The notes beneath the pieces were generated by a model. That model did no database searches, was not told the origin of the DNA, and was given only the letters and a program-made list of their open reading frames with translations. Of a stretch of DNA of 64,000 nt, positions 19,617 to 28,645 are shown in pieces. Position 1 is the stretch's first letter; the number at the start of each line of letters is the position of its first letter. A program made the translations under genes and the position numbers. The stretch comes from Firmicutes bacterium HGW-Firmicutes-8 (GTDB lineage Bacteria; Bacillota; Thermincolia; Thermincolales; UBA2595), in contig PGZN01000004.1 in the NCBI GenBank assembly GCA_002840165.1, positions 31,623 through 95,622 on the forward strand, read 5' to 3'.

Positions 19617-20981
19617 ATGTTGGACTTTACACCAAAGGAAATCAAGAAACTCACCGGGGGCGTTATTAACCCCGCTAAGACCTGCCAACCAATCGGGGCC
19701 ATGTATGCCGCTCTCGGTATTCACCGTTGTCTGCCCCACAGCCACGGTTCACAGGGCTGCTGCTCCTATCACCGGATGCACCTGACCAGGCACTTCAGGG
19801 ATCCCATCATGGCCTCAACCAGTTCCTTTACTGAGGGTGCCTGTGTGTTTGGCGGCGGAGCTAATCTAAAAACCTCAATCAAAAACGTGTTTGCCATATA
19901 TGATCCCGATATCATGGCTGTACATACTACCTGCCTGACCGAAACGATAGGAGATGATATCCCGTCTATCCTCAGCAGCGCTGAAGTCCCGGCAGGGAAA
20001 GTGGTCATTCATGCCAATACCCCCAGTTACGTGGGTTCTCATATAACCGGTTTTTCCAATATGACGAAGGGGATTGTTACTTATTTAGCCGAGTCTGCTA
20101 AAGAAGCGAAAAAGGAACAGGTCAATATAATTCCCGGTTTTGTAAACCCGGGTGATATGCGGGAAATTAAAAGGCTGGTCAAAACGATGGGCATCAAGTC
20201 TATTATGTTCCCTGACACCTCCGGTGTAGTAGATTCCCCGATGACAGGGAAGTTCGAAATGTACCCTAAAGGTGGAGCAAGAGTTGAGGATATCAGGGAT
20301 TCCGGTAACTCCAAGTTAACAATCGCATTAGGCTCTTTTGCTTCCACCGATGCCGCTATTCAGTTGGAACGCAAGTGCAAAGTACCTGCCAAGACTCTTA
20401 AGGCTCCTATCGGGATTAAGGCTACTGACGAACTGCTGATGGCTTTAAGGAACAGCTTTGTCCGGGAAATCCCCTCTGATTTGGAAGAAGAGAGAGGACA
20501 GCTGGTAGATATTATGACCGATACCCACTATCATTTCCATGGCAAAAAAGTGGCTGTTTTCGGTGACCCCGATATTGTGATAGGTTTGACTGAGTTTTTG
20601 CTGAGCCTGGGTATGATACCTATTCATGTGTTAACCGGTACACCGGGTAATGCTTTTGAAAAGGAAGTTAAGGCCATGCTGCTGCAGGCCGGGCTCAAGG
20701 CGAATGTAAAGGCGGCCGGTGACCTTTTCGAATTTCACCAGTGGATTAAGAACGAACCGGTGGATTTGTTAATGGGTAACACCTATGGTAAATACATCGC
20801 CAAGGCAGAAGACATCCCGTTTGTCCGGATTGGATTCCCCATCTTAGACAGGAGTGTTCACTCATATATGCCGGTCGTAGGATACAAAGGGGCGATGCGT
20901 CTGATCGAGATGATCAGCAATGCCTTACTGGACAGGCAGGACCGGGATGCGAGGGAGGAAGACTTTGAGCTGGTAATGTAA
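19617..20981 (+). CDS. nifK: Nitrogenase molybdenum-iron protein beta chain
   Basis: 454 residues, lacking the N-terminal extension of proteobacterial NifK, as in the clostridial and archaeal type. P-cluster cysteines are in INPAKTCQPIGA, HGSQGCCSYHRMH and TTCLTETIGDDI. An earlier in-frame start gives 29 residues inside nifD that do not look like NifK; ATG 19617 follows AAGGAGGGAC and lies one base after the nifD stop. Ends in a degenerate heptamer repeat before nifE. Confidence 0.96.
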   Translation: MLDFTPKEIKKLTGGVINPAKTCQPIGAMYAALGIHRCLPHSHGSQGCCSYHRMHLTRHFRDPIMASTSSFTEGACVFGGGANLKTSIKNVFAIYDPDIMAVHTTCLTETIGDDIPSILSSAEVPAGKVVIHANTPSYVGSHITGFSNMTKGIVTYLAESAKEAKKEQVNIIPGFVNPGDMREIKRLVKTMGIKSIMFPDTSGVVDSPMTGKFEMYPKGGARVEDIRDSGNSKLTIALGSFASTDAAIQLERKCKVPAKTLKAPIGIKATDELLMALRNSFVREIPSDLEEERGQLVDIMTDTHYHFHGKKVAVFGDPDIVIGLTEFLLSLGMIPIHVLTGTPGNAFEKEVKAMLLQAGLKANVKAAGDLFEFHQWIKNEPVDLLMGNTYGKYIAKAEDIPFVRIGFPILDRSVHSYMPVVGYKGAMRLIEMISNALLDRQDRDAREEDFELVM

Positions 20982-20984
20982 AAA

Positions 20985-21046
20985 CAGTTGACAATTGACA
21001 ATCGACAATTGCCAGGTGCCGGGTGTCATCTGATACCTAAGCAACT
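20985..21046. repeat. Degenerate heptamer repeat between nifK and nifE
   Basis: CAGTTGACAATTGACAATCGACAATTG: period-7/8 copies related to the GACAGTA family at 2 kb, with self-complementary CAATTG cores. No terminator is evident, so nifE is probably still read from the nif transcript. Confidence 0.6.
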
Positions 21047-21051
21047 AGCCA

Positions 21052-22428
21052 ATGATGAGGGATGTGATTAAGTTGGCTGCCGTTAAGATAACCGACCTGC
21101 CGGTGATAGAGAGAGAGAACTCGATTTCTATCAAGGGAAAGCAGAAAAAACAGTTAAAGTGTGATACAGATAGCGTGGCCGGGTGTGTCAGCCAGCGGGC
21201 TTGTGTTTACTGCGGGGCCAGGGTTGTCCTAAACCCGATCACAGATGCTGTTCACCTGGTTCACGGACCAATCGGGTGTGCCAGTTACACCTGGGATATC
21301 AGGGGCAGCTTGAGCAGTGGCTCGGAATTGTACCGCAACAGCTTTTCCACCGATTTAAAGGAGAATGATGTAATATTCGGGGGCGAAAAAAAGCTGGCCC
21401 GGGCTATTGATGAACTGGTGGCAAAATACCGGCCCAAGTTGGTTTTTGTTTACTCAACATGCATTGTAGGAGTTATTGGTGACGATCTGCAGGCTGTCTG
21501 CAGGGCTGCTGCCCAAAGGCACGGGATCGAAGTAATCCCGGTCGAGTCCAGTGGGTTCATCGGTAATAAGGCAGCTGGTTACCGGGCTGCGTGTGATGCT
21601 CTGCTCAGTTTAATCAAACCCGCAGACTCGTTAATAGGACAAATACCTAAATCTATCAATTATCTAGGTGACTTCAACCTGGCTGGGGAAGCATGGATTA
21701 TCAAAAAGTACCTGAACCGGATAGGAGTGACGGTAAACGTTGTATTCACCGGTGACTCAAATTACGAATCCCTAAAGAACACGGCCAGGGCATCCCTCAA
21801 TATTATCCAGTGCGCCGGGTCGATGATCTACCTCGCCCAAAAGATGAAAGAACTTTATGATATCCCGTTTATCAATGTCTCTTTCTTAGGTCTGCAGGAT
21901 ACGGCAGACTCATTAAGAAAAATAGCGGCCTTTTTCAATGACCAAGAAATCATGCGCCGCGCTGAAGAACTTATTAAGAATGAAGAGGCTGAAGTCAAAC
22001 CAGTAATTGCCGATTATAGTGACAAATTCGTTGGGAAGAAAGCGGCTGTGTATGTTGGCGGAGGGTTCAAGGCGGTCTCCTTAATCAAACAGTTTGCGGA
22101 AATAGGCATCGAAGTGGTTATGATTGGGACCCAGACAGGCCGGAAAGAAGAGTATAAATCTATTAATGACCTGGTAAATGACGGGACGGTAATACTGGAT
22201 GACGCCAACCCTTCCGAACTGGAAAAGTTTATGCTGGAAAAGGGCGCCCACCTACTGGTGGGAGGGGTCAAAGAAAGGCCTTTGGCTTACAAACTGGGGA
22301 TGGCCTTTATTGACCATAATCACGACCGTAAGCATCCCTTAAGCGGATTTGTAGGAGCGGTGAATTTCGCCCGGGAAGTTTACTCCACCCTGTGCTCTCC
22401 TATATGGACATTAGTGAACAGGGGATAA
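21052..22428 (+). CDS. nifE: FeMo-cofactor assembly scaffold subunit NifE
   Basis: NifD-like scaffold on which NifB-co matures to FeMo-co with NifN. 458 residues with GCVSQRACVYCGARVVLNP, HLVHGPIGCASYTWD, YSTCIVGVIGDDL and NIIQCAGSMIYLAQ. The His442-type FeMo-co ligand motif of NifD is replaced (AFIDHNHDRKHPLSGF), as expected for NifE. ATG 21052 lacks a clear ribosome site; TTG 21073, with GAGGG eleven bases before, is an alternative start. Confidence 0.93.
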   Translation: MMRDVIKLAAVKITDLPVIERENSISIKGKQKKQLKCDTDSVAGCVSQRACVYCGARVVLNPITDAVHLVHGPIGCASYTWDIRGSLSSGSELYRNSFSTDLKENDVIFGGEKKLARAIDELVAKYRPKLVFVYSTCIVGVIGDDLQAVCRAAAQRHGIEVIPVESSGFIGNKAAGYRAACDALLSLIKPADSLIGQIPKSINYLGDFNLAGEAWIIKKYLNRIGVTVNVVFTGDSNYESLKNTARASLNIIQCAGSMIYLAQKMKELYDIPFINVSFLGLQDTADSLRKIAAFFNDQEIMRRAEELIKNEEAEVKPVIADYSDKFVGKKAAVYVGGGFKAVSLIKQFAEIGIEVVMIGTQTGRKEEYKSINDLVNDGTVILDDANPSELEKFMLEKGAHLLVGGVKERPLAYKLGMAFIDHNHDRKHPLSGFVGAVNFAREVYSTLCSPIWTLVNRG

Positions 22429-22464
22429 CTTACGGGCACTACTCTTTGATCTAAGGATACCCTT

Positions 22465-22562
22465 CTTAATGTTTTATTTTGGGTCTCCGCGGTTTTATAT
22501 GGTAGCACTATGTTGAGTAGAAAGAGATTCTCATATGACCTGTAGCTGTTTTTTCTTCTGTT
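22465..22562. repeat. CGCGG/palindrome-family repeat fragment between nifE and nifN
   Basis: This intergenic piece (TTTGGGTCTCCGCGG, GCACTATGTTGAGTAGAAA, CATATGACCTGTAGCTGTTTTTTC) closely follows 13095-13185 of the 640-bp element. It is a partial copy inserted inside the nif operon. Confidence 0.7.
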
Positions 22563-22594
22563 TATCCTGTAGATTGAGCTGGGAGGTATGCTAA

Positions 22595-23995
22595 ATGGAA
22601 ACTTTAAACTGCCGGAGTGTGATTGAAAACCCATGCACCATGTGTATGCCCATGGGGGGTATCCTGCCTTTTAAGGGGGTCGCCCAGTCTATGGTTATAC
22701 TGCACGGTTCACAGGGGTGTGCAACCTACATGAGAAGGCATATCGCAGAGCACTTTAACGAACCGATTGATGTGGCATCTTCCTCCCTGAATGAAAAAGG
22801 CACGGTTTACGGTGGGGAAAAAAACCTGAAATCAGGTTTGGATAATCTGCTTAAATTATATAACCCCAGCCTGATTGGGGTTCTTACGACCTGCCTGGCT
22901 GAAACTATCGGTGAAGACACTGATATGATTACTGCACAGTACCTGCAGGAAAGAGGACTGACCGACTTCCCTATAGTGACTGTACCGACTCCGGGTTACG
23001 GCGGCAGCGATTTCGAAGGCTACTGGCTCGCTGCCAAAAGAATAATCTCCGCTTTGGCCTGTAAGACAAAAAAGCATGGCAAAATCAATGTTATTATTCC
23101 GAATATAAGTCCCGCTGATATCCGGGAAATCAAGAGAATACTGCTTTTAATGAAAACAGATTTCACCCTGTTTCCGGACTTTTCTGATACCCTGGACAGC
23201 GCTTTTGTCAGGCCCTACCAGAAGATACCCAATGGGGGTACCGAAAAGGACGATATCTCGGCCATGCCGGGAGCGGCAGCGACAGTCCAGCTGAGCTTGA
23301 CAGTTACTGACACCAATTCGCCGGGGATATATTTGGAGAGGGAATTTGGCATTCCCCTGTATAACTTGCCGATCCCTACAGGAATAGGAAATACTGATTT
23401 ATTTATCAATGCCTTAAAAGAAATCACCGGTGCTGAAATACCGCCTGTTTTACACCAGGAACGGGGGCGGCTTCTGGACTGTATGATTGATTCCCATAAG
23501 TATAATTTCGCAGGCCGGAGTGTTATTTTCGGGGACCCGGAACTGGTTTATGCTGTTACCAAAACATGCATAGAGAACGGCATTTTCCCCGTGGTAGTGG
23601 CTACTGGCGGCAAGGCTTCTAATTTAAAGAGGCTATTACAGCCCCATCTGGTGGAATGTCCCATTGAGACCCAAATTCTGAGCGAAACAGATTTTGCCCA
23701 AATCAGGGTAAAGAGTATGGAAACCGGGGCAAATATTGCCATCGGCCACTCCGACGGCCGGTACCTAACCGAAAAAGAAGGTATTCCCCTGGTCAGGATT
23801 GGTTTTCCTATCCATGACCGGGTTGGGGGACAGCGGCTGCTTTCGGTGGGATACACCGGTACCGCAATATTTTTGGACCGGCTTACCAACACGCTGTTGG
23901 AAAATAAGTATAAAAATTATCGCCGTTCCATGTATGAGAAACATTATCAAGAAAAAAAAGCAGGTGAAAGACATGGATTGCAGCAGTTCCTGTAA
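22595..23995 (+). CDS. nifN: FeMo-cofactor assembly scaffold subunit NifN
   Basis: NifK-like partner of NifE. 466 residues with ENPCTMCMPMGGILPFKG, LHGSQGCATYMRRH and TTCLAETIGEDTDMI. Start ATG follows GGGAGGTATG. The gene lies after a repeat fragment, and its 3' end overlaps nifB by 23 bases, so the two are coupled. Confidence 0.93.
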   Translation: METLNCRSVIENPCTMCMPMGGILPFKGVAQSMVILHGSQGCATYMRRHIAEHFNEPIDVASSSLNEKGTVYGGEKNLKSGLDNLLKLYNPSLIGVLTTCLAETIGEDTDMITAQYLQERGLTDFPIVTVPTPGYGGSDFEGYWLAAKRIISALACKTKKHGKINVIIPNISPADIREIKRILLLMKTDFTLFPDFSDTLDSAFVRPYQKIPNGGTEKDDISAMPGAAATVQLSLTVTDTNSPGIYLEREFGIPLYNLPIPTGIGNTDLFINALKEITGAEIPPVLHQERGRLLDCMIDSHKYNFAGRSVIFGDPELVYAVTKTCIENGIFPVVVATGGKASNLKRLLQPHLVECPIETQILSETDFAQIRVKSMETGANIAIGHSDGRYLTEKEGIPLVRIGFPIHDRVGGQRLLSVGYTGTAIFLDRLTNTLLENKYKNYRRSMYEKHYQEKKAGERHGLQQFL

Positions 23996-25268
23996 CAATA
24001 GTTTCAATCTAAGTGGATTGTCATCAGATACATTGGAAAAGACGAACCGGCATCCCTGTTATTCCTTTGAGGCGCACCGCAGGTATGCCAGGATGCACCT
24101 GCCCGTAGCCCCCAACTGCAACATCAGCTGCAATTACTGTAACAGGAAATTTGACTGTTTGCATGAAAGTCGGCCGGGAGTGACGAGTGAGATACTGACT
24201 CCGTTTTTGGCTCTACAGAAATTTAAGGCGGTCAGGGAAAAAATAGAGAACCTCAGTGTAGTCGGAATAGCGGGGCCAGGTGACGCCTTAGCTAATTGGG
24301 ACAATACGAAGCTGAGCATTGAGCTTATCCGGGAGCATGACCAGGAAACGGTTTTTTGTTTATCTACAAACGGGTTGATGCTGCCTGATTATGCCCCGGA
24401 AATTGTAGGTCTTGGGGTCAATCATGTAACTGTAACGGTGAACTGCCTCGAACCTGAAACAGGCGAAAATATTTACAGGTATGTTAACTACAAGGGGACC
24501 AGATATACCGGTCCTGAGGGGGTAGGTATTCTGATAAAGAACCAGTTAGCCGGAGTTGAATACCTGGCCCAAAACGGAGTACTGGTAAAAGTTAATGTTG
24601 TGATGATTAAAGATATCAATGACCGTCATATACCGGATGTGGTCAGGAAAGTTAAGGACCTGGGGGCTTTTATGACTAACATAATGCCTCTTATCCCAGC
24701 CCCCGGGAGTGCATTTGAGAACTACCCCCAAACCAGTATGAAAGAGTTAAATAAGATGAGAGACATATGCCAGATAGAACTCAAGCAAATGCGTCACTGC
24801 AGACAATGCCGGGCAGACGCTATCGGAATGCTTGATGTCGACCGGTCCGGTGAGTTTGCCGCTACGACCGGGTATGACGAAGAACACTCTGTGGACCATC
24901 ATAAATACAGGGAATACAAAATTGCCGTCGCTTCCAAATATGGCAAATTTGTCGACCAGCACTTCGGCCATGCTTCCGAGTTTACCGTTTACCAGGGGAA
25001 CGTCAGCGGTTTCCGCCTGCTGGAGAAACGCCCAGTTGAAAAATACTGTGCAGGTATGGAAGAATGTGATTTGGAAGAGTCCAGGCGGGACAAAATTGTT
25101 GATACTTTTAAGGATTGTGATGCTATTCTTTCGATGAGAATCGGTTATCACGCCAGAAAAAGACTGGCAGACAAAGGAATTATAAGTGTGGAGACCTGTG
25201 AAAAGGTCAAAAACGGCTTGAATCACGCAGTTCAAATCCTGAATGATAACAATAGAGAGATTGCCTGA
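23973..25268 (+). CDS. nifB: FeMo-cofactor biosynthesis protein NifB with C-terminal NifX-like domain
   Basis: Radical SAM enzyme making NifB-co, the carbide-containing [8Fe-9S-C] precursor. The SAM cluster motif CNISCNYC is near residue 50, preceded by RMHLPVAPN. After about residue 310 comes a dinitrogenase iron-molybdenum cofactor (NifX/NafY) domain with VASKYGKFVDQHFGHASEF. Total 431 residues, the clostridial fusion form. The long upstream frame runs inside nifN; ATG 23973 begins MDCSSSC with AGGTGAAAG before it. Confidence 0.93.
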   Translation: MDCSSSCNNSFNLSGLSSDTLEKTNRHPCYSFEAHRRYARMHLPVAPNCNISCNYCNRKFDCLHESRPGVTSEILTPFLALQKFKAVREKIENLSVVGIAGPGDALANWDNTKLSIELIREHDQETVFCLSTNGLMLPDYAPEIVGLGVNHVTVTVNCLEPETGENIYRYVNYKGTRYTGPEGVGILIKNQLAGVEYLAQNGVLVKVNVVMIKDINDRHIPDVVRKVKDLGAFMTNIMPLIPAPGSAFENYPQTSMKELNKMRDICQIELKQMRHCRQCRADAIGMLDVDRSGEFAATTGYDEEHSVDHHKYREYKIAVASKYGKFVDQHFGHASEFTVYQGNVSGFRLLEKRPVEKYCAGMEECDLEESRRDKIVDTFKDCDAILSMRIGYHARKRLADKGIISVETCEKVKNGLNHAVQILNDNNREIA

Positions 25269-25283
25269 AATGAGGTGTAAAAA

Positions 25284-25592
25284 ATGAACAACCCTAAATA
25301 CCATATCTTTGTCTGCGGTAGTTTCCGCTCCAACGGCCGGCAAAAAGGATTTTGCCACTCAAAAGCTTCGCTGGAGATAATGGAAACCTTTTTAGAAGAA
25401 GTGGAGGAACGGGGACTAAGCGGTAAGGTTTTGGTAACGAATACCGGGTGTTTGGGAATTTGCGAAAAGGGACCGATTGTCATTATATACCCCGATAACG
25501 TATGGTATGGCAGTGTAAAGCCCGGTGATGTGGAAGAGATTATGGACCTACATATTGAAGGCGGGAAAGAGGTCGAAAGGCTGAAACTATAA
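25284..25592 (+). CDS. Thioredoxin-like [2Fe-2S] ferredoxin
   Basis: 102 residues, the same length as the Clostridium pasteurianum [2Fe-2S] ferredoxin, and very similar in my recollection of that sequence. The four cluster ligands fall at the same positions: Cys11, Cys24, Cys56 and Cys60 (FVCGS, GFCHS, NTGCLGIC). The clostridial protein interacts with the nitrogenase MoFe protein. Position 14 is Phe here in place of the non-ligand Cys. It follows nifB by 15 bases and is probably part of the nif operon, as electron carrier or redox-protective partner. Confidence 0.88.
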   Translation: MNNPKYHIFVCGSFRSNGRQKGFCHSKASLEIMETFLEEVEERGLSGKVLVTNTGCLGICEKGPIVIIYPDNVWYGSVKPGDVEEIMDLHIEGGKEVERLKL

Positions 25593-25660
25593 TAGTGGCT
25601 AGTGATTAGTGGAAAAGGTTGGTTTGCTGGCGCAAACCTTCTATCGTATAAAAATGCCCG
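25593..25660. repeat. Short hairpin repeat after the ferredoxin gene
   Basis: GTGGCTAGTGATTAGTGG followed by a hairpin AAGGTTGGTTTGC / GCAAACCTT (25616-25643). The same module order (CTAGTGG-type heptamers, then a GGTTGGTT...AACCAACC hairpin) recurs at 62839-62905. Confidence 0.6.
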
Positions 25661-25689
25661 AGAGTTCTAAAGGGAAATGAGGTGGTTAT

Positions 25690-26319
25690 ATGGCCAGGGA
25701 TATTGCTGTATTTCTGGGTGTCGACGGGGAGACAGTTTCTTTATATGAACCGGGTAGAATTGTGGTCTATCGGAGAAAATTGGGTGAATGGAATGTTTTG
25801 CGAGAGAAACCTTTTTCTATAGATAGGACCGGGGGGATTAAAGAGCTGCGCCAAAAGATTAAGGAGATGCTTGACTTCTTAGATGACTGTAATATTTTTG
25901 TCGCTTTTTCCGTAGTAGGTGTACCATACTATGAACTGGAAAAAGCCGAGTACAGGGTATGGGAGTTTGAGGGCAGCCCGCCGGAGTTCCTGGATCACAT
26001 CCTGGACACAGAAGAGGCGGCACTAAAACAATCTGCACCAGGACATAACGATATAACCCCGCTGGTGCCTGTCGAAACCTCTGCCGGATGTTATCAAATT
26101 TCATTGTCTGAAATCCAGGCCAATAATGCGGGGATTACTTCCAAACAGGCCCTTCTCCCATTTCTGCGAAAAGGTTTATTTTATTCGCTGGAGGTTCTCT
26201 GCAGCCATGTCCCCCCGTGGTTGGAAGTAGAAATGGCCAGCGGCAATCTTAACGGTTCTGTCGAATACCTCGGCCCAAATGAGTTCAAGGTTACTATTGG
26301 TAAAAAGCTCTGCGGCTAA
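25690..26319 (+). CDS. anfO: AnfO-like nitrogenase accessory protein
   Basis: 209 residues matching the AnfO family as I know it: MARDIAVFLGVDGETVSLYEPG at the N-terminus, CNIFVAFSVVGVPYYELEKA near 75, and FYSLEVLCSHVPPWLE near 170. AnfO was named from Fe-only nitrogenase operons; its biochemical role is unclear. No anfHDGK is present in the window. GAGGTGG precedes the ATG. A truncated second nifB follows immediately, so the pair may be what remains of an alternative-nitrogenase or duplicated cofactor module. Confidence 0.8.
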   Translation: MARDIAVFLGVDGETVSLYEPGRIVVYRRKLGEWNVLREKPFSIDRTGGIKELRQKIKEMLDFLDDCNIFVAFSVVGVPYYELEKAEYRVWEFEGSPPEFLDHILDTEEAALKQSAPGHNDITPLVPVETSAGCYQISLSEIQANNAGITSKQALLPFLRKGLFYSLEVLCSHVPPWLEVEMASGNLNGSVEYLGPNEFKVTIGKKLCG

Positions 26320-26336
26320 ACTTAGGAGGTGTCTTT

Positions 26337-26540
26337 ATGACGCAGTTCCAGGATAAAACTACCTGTCATCCCTGTTTTAACAAAACGGCCAATCACTGGT
26401 TCTCTTCTCTCCACCTGCCAGTCGCACTAAAATGCAATATTAATTGTCATTACTGTACCAGGCAATCCGACTGTCCCAACGAGAACCGGCCGGGAAGATC
26501 AAGCAGGGTTCTAACACCTTCGCCGGATTGCGGCGCCTGA
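26337..26540 (+). pseudogene. 5' stump of a second nifB
   Basis: 67 codons with a perfect AGGAGGTG site. The sequence parallels NifB: HPCFNKTANHWFSSLHLPVA, then CNINCHYC, QSDCPNENRPGRSSRVLTP. The SAM cluster motif is intact, but the frame ends at the point where NifB continues into its barrel. The DNA beyond leads straight into the ChrA gene, so a deletion removed the rest. It could still be translated as a short FeS peptide, but cannot be a functional NifB. Confidence 0.85.
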
Positions 26541-26566
26541 TATAATTTGGTAAGGAGGGATTAGAT

Positions 26567-27088
26567 ATCGCTCTGATTAAACTATTCATCTCGTTTCTGA
26601 AAATCGGTACCTTCGCTTTTGGCGGAGGCCAGGCTATGATACCGATAATTGAAAACGAACTAGTCAAGAAGAGCCATTTGCTGACGTCCGATGAATACCT
26701 TACTGTTTTAGGTTTTTCGGAAGTAGCCCCGGGAGCAATATCAATCAAGTTTGCTACCTATACTGGTTATAAGATTGCCGGGGTTTGGGGAATATTAGTG
26801 GCTAATCTGGCCAACTCTCTTTCACCAATTATAATTACTACCCTTGCTGTAGTCCTTTACTGGCATTTTCAAAAAAACCCGACAGCCGCTTCAGTTTTAA
26901 AAGGTGTTAAACTGGCGGTGATTGGCCTGATATTTGGCGTAGCCTGGAAAATGGGTCAAACCGGTATTGTTGATGCAAAAGGGTTAGTAATTGCCTCTAT
27001 TGCTTTTATCAGTTTTTATTTCTTTAACCTCAGCCCGGTCTCCTTAATGGCCGGTGGGGCCATAGCAGGCCTGGTGATGCTGAAATAA
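26567..27088 (+). CDS. Chromate transporter (ChrA) single-domain subunit, non-standard start
   Basis: About 173 residues with the CHR signature FLKIGTFAFGGGQAMIPIIE near the N-terminus, GFSEVAPGAISIKFATYTGY, and five to six membrane helices. Short-chain ChrA proteins normally occur as two adjacent genes; only one is present. The alignable N-terminus (IALIKLF) begins at ATC 26567, six bases after a strong AAGGAGGGA, where a Met would be expected; the first ATG (26636) lies after the signature motif. Either ATC is used or the start was lost by one base change. Confidence 0.75.
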   Translation: MALIKLFISFLKIGTFAFGGGQAMIPIIENELVKKSHLLTSDEYLTVLGFSEVAPGAISIKFATYTGYKIAGVWGILVANLANSLSPIIITTLAVVLYWHFQKNPTAASVLKGVKLAVIGLIFGVAWKMGQTGIVDAKGLVIASIAFISFYFFNLSPVSLMAGGAIAGLVMLK

Positions 27089-27186
27089 TTTTAGTCGACT
27101 TGGCTCCCTTTAAAACTTATGATATTATTAAACAGTCAAAGCAAAATGACCGGGGATACGTAGTAGTTGGGTTGGAGGATCATATC

Positions 27187-28392
27187 ATGCATTTAATTAA
27201 CATAATCAGAGAGGGTATCAGTGAAAGCCTGCTCATTCAGCTGGCTATAATTATAGGCGCTGTCAAATTGGCGGGCACTTTGAGTGACAAGCTAAATCAA
27301 CCTACGGTTTTCGGTAAACTATTAATCGGAATAATCATCGGTCCCTCCGTGTTGGGTTTAATTCATGAAACTGATACCATCAAACTGCTGGCCGAATTAG
27401 GTGTTATTATGTTGATGTTTCTGGCCGGTTTGGAAACTGATGTCAATGAATTCAAAAAGGCCGGTTTCGCAGCTACTCTTACTGCCATCGGCGGCGTGAT
27501 ACTGCCAATGGCCTTCGGAGCTTGGTACAGCTTGAGCGCAGGGTACAAGGGATTTATCCCTTTATTTATAGGTACATTATTGACTGCCACCAGTGTCAGT
27601 ATTTCGGCTCAAACCCTCAGAGAGTTGGGGCGGCTTAGATCGAAGGTAGGAATGACAATACTTGGTGCGGCAGTTATCGATGACGTCCTTGGGATAGTAG
27701 TACTAACTTTAGTTCTTGGGCTAGCTGGCACCGCCGGTGGCGGCGGGCCGGCAGAGGTGACTTTTGTTATTATTAAGATGGGCTTGTTCTTTGTGTTCGC
27801 CACTTATCTTGGAAAGCTTGTTATACCCCCGGTTTTAAAATGGCTGCACCGTATGCCTGTAACTCAAGGTTTAACGGCAGCTGCTTTGATTTTTGTTTTC
27901 ATATTCGCTTTTACTGCTGAGAAGGCCGGAGTAGCCAATATTACAGGGGCTTACATAGCCGGGATCATTATGGGTACGACCAAATACAGGGATGAAATTA
28001 TGGAAAAATCCGAAGCTCTGGGATATTCTTTTTTAATTCCTATATTCTTTGTCAGTATAGGGTTAAAAGCAAAAGTTGAGTCAGTTGGCGGGGGATTAAT
28101 GTTTATAGTAATCTTAAGCCTCATCGCAGTTCTCTCAAAGCTTGTCGGATGTGGAGCCGGGGCAAAATTATCAGGATTTGGATGGAAAAAATCTCTGGTG
28201 ATTGGTACGGGAATGATTTCGAGAGGGGAAATTGCGCTGATTATAGCATCCATAGGACTAAACGCAAAACTTATTGATAACTCATTGTATACGGCCCTTG
28301 TCATAATGATATTGGTTTCAACTATAGTTACTCCCCCACTGCTCAAAGCAGTTATTCACTTGAGTGACAAAAAGGTCAAGCATGTTTCCTAA
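27187..28392 (+). CDS. CPA2-family cation/proton antiporter (KefB/NapA-like)
   Basis: About 401 residues and 11-13 predicted membrane helices. Family motifs include FGKLLIGIIIGPSVLGL, LAELGVIMLMFLAGLETD and VIDDVLGIVVL, the last with the tandem Asp pair of electrogenic antiporters. No TrkA-N domain is attached. Start ATG 27187 follows TTGGAGGA; an upstream in-frame extension is unlikely. Probably exchanges Na+ or K+ for H+. It separates the nif region from the ammonium transporter genes. Confidence 0.85.
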   Translation: MHLINIIREGISESLLIQLAIIIGAVKLAGTLSDKLNQPTVFGKLLIGIIIGPSVLGLIHETDTIKLLAELGVIMLMFLAGLETDVNEFKKAGFAATLTAIGGVILPMAFGAWYSLSAGYKGFIPLFIGTLLTATSVSISAQTLRELGRLRSKVGMTILGAAVIDDVLGIVVLTLVLGLAGTAGGGGPAEVTFVIIKMGLFFVFATYLGKLVIPPVLKWLHRMPVTQGLTAAALIFVFIFAFTAEKAGVANITGAYIAGIIMGTTKYRDEIMEKSEALGYSFLIPIFFVSIGLKAKVESVGGGLMFIVILSLIAVLSKLVGCGAGAKLSGFGWKKSLVIGTGMISRGEIALIIASIGLNAKLIDNSLYTALVIMILVSTIVTPPLLKAVIHLSDKKVKHVS

Positions 28393-28400
28393 AAAACCTG

Positions 28401-28514
28401 TTGCATTATCTGAATTTGTATGCTAATATTTATTTAATCAAATAACCGATACATTGATGTATCAGGGCAATGACGCTTTTCGGAAGGGGATTCCTTCTGT
28501 AAAAGCGTTTTTTA
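28401..28514 (+). promoter_or_regulatory. amt1 promoter and first ANTAR leader
   Basis: Promoter TTGCAT (28401-28406), 17 bases, TAATAT (28424-28429). Hairpin 1 GATAC-ATTGAT-GTATC (28448-28463) and hairpin 2 AGGGC-AATGAC-GCTTT (28464-28479), both with loops A1, G4. Hairpin 2 overlaps terminator ACGCTTTT / AAAAGCGT plus T5 (28473-28514). Confidence 0.82.
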
Positions 28515-28533
28515 GTTTTCATACTCCGAATGC

Positions 28534-28609
28534 ACAGTAGTGCTTGAGGATTGAGCAAAGATGCTCTCTGTCCGGGATAGGCGCCGAGTTCCTGGGTGAG
28601 AGTTTTTTT
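28534..28609 (+). promoter_or_regulatory. Second, tandem ANTAR leader of amt1
   Basis: Hairpin GAGC-AAAGAT-GCTC (28553-28566; A1, G4) overlaps a terminator with stem CTCTC (28564-28568) / GAGAG (28598-28602) followed by T7. The first hairpin of this unit (around GCACAGTAGTGC, 28532-28543) is weak. Confidence 0.65.
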
Positions 28610-28645
28610 GTTTAATTATAGAAATTTCAATAAGGGGTGACGCCG

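Noticed and set aside
25690..26319. Evidence for an Fe-only nitrogenase in this window
   Set aside because: Only anfO is present; NifD carries Mo-type residues and there is no AnfG.
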